Assembly: GCA_017618495.1 (NCBI GenBank)
Contig: JAFZUD010000178.1
Coordinates: 1 to 6,231 of the forward strand
Source of the DNA: Bacilli bacterium
GTDB lineage: Bacteria; Bacillota_I; Bacilli_A; RFN20; CAG-826
DNA: 6,231 nucleotides
Direction of reading: 5' to 3'
The notes below the pieces were generated by a model. The model made no database searches, had not been told where the DNA came from, and saw only the letters and a list, made by a program, of their open reading frames with translations. The position numbers and the translations under genes were made by a program. How positions within the stretch are numbered: position 1 is the stretch's first letter; every line of letters starts with the position of its first letter. Shown piece by piece: positions 5,379-6,231 of the stretch.

Positions 5379-5467
5379 GCAATGGCTCTTTGTTTTAAGT
5401 ATTTAAAACATATTGAGTCACATGTTAATGAATTGTTATACTTTCATTAACCGAAAGCAATGGCTCT
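5379..5467. repeat. 11-bp direct repeat bracketing the R-M promoter
   Basis: GCAATGGCTCT occurs at 5379-5389 and again, identically, at 5457-5467, 78 bp apart. The second copy spans the ATG at 5460. The two copies enclose the promoter and its inverted repeat. This may be chance, a small duplication, or the trace of an insertion. Confidence 0.45.
5413..5451 (+). promoter_or_regulatory. R-M operon promoter with inverted repeat around the -10 box
   Basis: The -35 box is TTGAGT (5413-5418) and the -10 box is TATACT (5437-5442), with an 18-nt spacer. TGT just before the -10 makes it an extended -10. GTTAATGA (5424-5431) and TCATTAAC (5444-5451) are perfect 8-bp inverted arms with a 12-nt centre holding the -10 box. 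A dimer bound there would block RNA polymerase. The XRE gene immediately downstream is the obvious candidate for binding it. Confidence 0.75.
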
Positions 5468-5666
5468 CAATATGGATTGGAGTGGAATCGTAAAACGCAT
5501 CCGTAACACTTTGCTTGTTACGCAAGTTGAATTAGCCGAGGAACTCGGTGTTTCTTTCGCTACAGTTAACCGCTGGGAGAAAGGGCATCACGAGCCAACG
5601 ATAAAACAAAAGAGAGCAATAAAGGGCTTTTGTAAAAAAAAGAGGATTAAATGGGAGAAAGACTGA
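5460..5666 (+). CDS. Small XRE-family regulator heading the type I R-M operon
   Basis: This 68-residue basic protein consists mostly of one helix-turn-helix domain: TQVELAEELGVSFATVNRWE (residues 21-40), followed by KGHHEPTIKQKRAIKGF. Small XRE proteins with the VSFATVNRWE recognition helix commonly sit just ahead of hsdM in Bacillota type I systems, where control of R-M expression is the likely job. The stop TGA (5664-5666) lies 1 nt before the hsdM ATG, so the two share a message. Two starts are possible: ATG at 5460, about 10 nt after the predicted transcription start with a weak GAAAG before it, and ATG at 5472, which gives MDWSGIV, the usual N-terminus as I remember it for this family. 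Neither has a clear ribosome binding site. It probably binds the inverted repeat at 5424-5451, which is an inference. Confidence 0.85.
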   Translation: MALNMDWSGIVKRIRNTLLVTQVELAEELGVSFATVNRWEKGHHEPTIKQKRAIKGFCKKKRIKWEKD

Positions 5667-5667
5667 T

Positions 5668-6231
5668 ATGAATAAACAGGAATTAGCCTCCAAAATTTGG
5701 ACATTGGCAAATAGCCTTCGAGGAAAGGTATCCGCCGCGACATACAAGGACTATATGCTCGGTTTCCTCTTTTACAAATATCTTTCCGACAGAGAAGAAA
5801 CCTACCTAATCGAAAAACTTGATTTCGAGAGAGAAGAGCTTGGCGATGTGACCGAAGACGACGATCAGCTCAAAAATAACTGCATGAGCAATCTTGGCTA
5901 CTTCATTGCTTACGATCACCTTTTTTCGACATGGGTTTCTCTCGATGTTGACTTTTCTATCAAAAACGTAACGGAAGCCCTTAGCGCGTTTGAACGATAT
6001 ATAGGCCAAGCTTACAAAAAGGTTTTCTCAGGTATTTTCTCAACTCTTTCTGCAAGATTAACCGATTTAGGGACCACAGACCTTGAAAGGACGAAAAACA
6101 GCCGCGAGATCATTAAACTCGTTAAATCCATCCCTACGGATAACAAGGAAGATTACGATGTCCTTGGCTTTATCTATGAGTTCCTGCTTAAGAATTTTGC
6201 CGCAAACGCTGGGAAGGCTGGGGAATTCTAC
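5668..6231 (+). CDS. hsdM: Type I restriction-modification system, modification subunit HsdM (N-terminal part, cut by window)
   Basis: The frame runs open from ATG at 5668 to the last base, 188 codons, and continues beyond the window. The N-terminal helical domain of HsdM is clear: IWTLANSLRGKVSAATYKDY (10-29), then MLGFLFYKYLSDREE (30-44), and a helical region to about residue 160. It runs into the start of the N6-adenine methyltransferase domain, EDYDVLGFIYEFLLKNFA (161-178) and AGKAGEFY (181-188), where family members continue with TP. The SAM-binding motif and catalytic NPPF/Y lie outside the window. HsdM with the specificity subunit HsdS methylates adenine in a split recognition site, and with HsdR forms the restriction complex; hsdS and hsdR would be expected to the right. 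GGGAG (5653-5657), within the end of the XRE gene, may serve as ribosome binding site, about 10 nt before the start. Confidence 0.93.
   Translation, partial: MNKQELASKIWTLANSLRGKVSAATYKDYMLGFLFYKYLSDREETYLIEKLDFEREELGDVTEDDDQLKNNCMSNLGYFIAYDHLFSTWVSLDVDFSIKNVTEALSAFERYIGQAYKKVFSGIFSTLSARLTDLGTTDLERTKNSREIIKLVKSIPTDNKEDYDVLGFIYEFLLKNFAANAGKAGEFY

Noticed and set aside
5532..6009. Minus-strand frames of 67-71 codons opposite the XRE and hsdM genes
   Set aside because: The + strand encodes well-known XRE and HsdM sequence through the same bases.
1..6231. CRISPR array, rRNA or tRNA genes, transposase or integrase genes
   Set aside because: Read through on both strands; no regularly spaced repeats, no cloverleaf, and no recombinase or transposase motif in any credible frame.

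Overview
The window looks like a chromosomal segment of a Bacillota (Firmicutes) gut-type anaerobe. Genes end in TGA and TAA, so the standard bacterial code applies. BspA-type leucine-rich repeats, an XRE regulator directly ahead of a type I modification gene, and a moderate-to-low GC content all fit that group. The genus cannot be read from this sequence.

Layout from left to right: (1) positions 1-228 hold the 3' end of a GC-rich gene I do not recognise, followed by a noncoding stretch with a good + strand terminator at 367-397. (2) Positions 400-604 are AT-rich, noncoding and contain several short direct repeats. (3) On the minus strand, 2357 down to 605 is a two-gene AbiE-type (type IV) toxin-antitoxin operon: an AbiEi-like winged-helix antitoxin, then the AbiEii nucleotidyltransferase toxin. 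The reading frames overlap by 8 nt, and a hairpin covers the toxin's ribosome binding site. (4) A 223-nt divergent intergenic region contains a nested 39-bp dyad and two -10 boxes lying only 8-9 nt from their start codons. (5) On the plus strand, 2581-4136 encodes a HAD phosphatase of the phosphoglycolate phosphatase type and a multi-pass membrane protein of unknown function, with a 4-nt overlap. (6) Positions 4234-5313 encode a single-pass membrane protein with an N-terminal XRE DNA-binding domain, an acidic linker, one membrane helix and C-terminal BspA-type leucine-rich repeats, closed by a strong terminator. (7) From 5413 to the right edge lies the start of a type I restriction-modification operon: a promoter whose -10 box sits inside a perfect 8-bp inverted repeat, a small XRE regulator, and the N-terminal 188 residues of HsdM, cut by the window edge.

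The common theme is defence: AbiE on one side and a type I R-M system on the other, with housekeeping-like genes and a likely membrane-anchored regulator between them. Both defence operons show sequence features at their promoters or gene junctions that suggest tight self-control. The most unusual item is the XRE-TM-LRR protein, which reads as a one-component surface sensor. The other items of interest are the two apparently leaderless promoters, the AbiEi/AbiEii junction hairpin and the inverted repeat around the R-M promoter.
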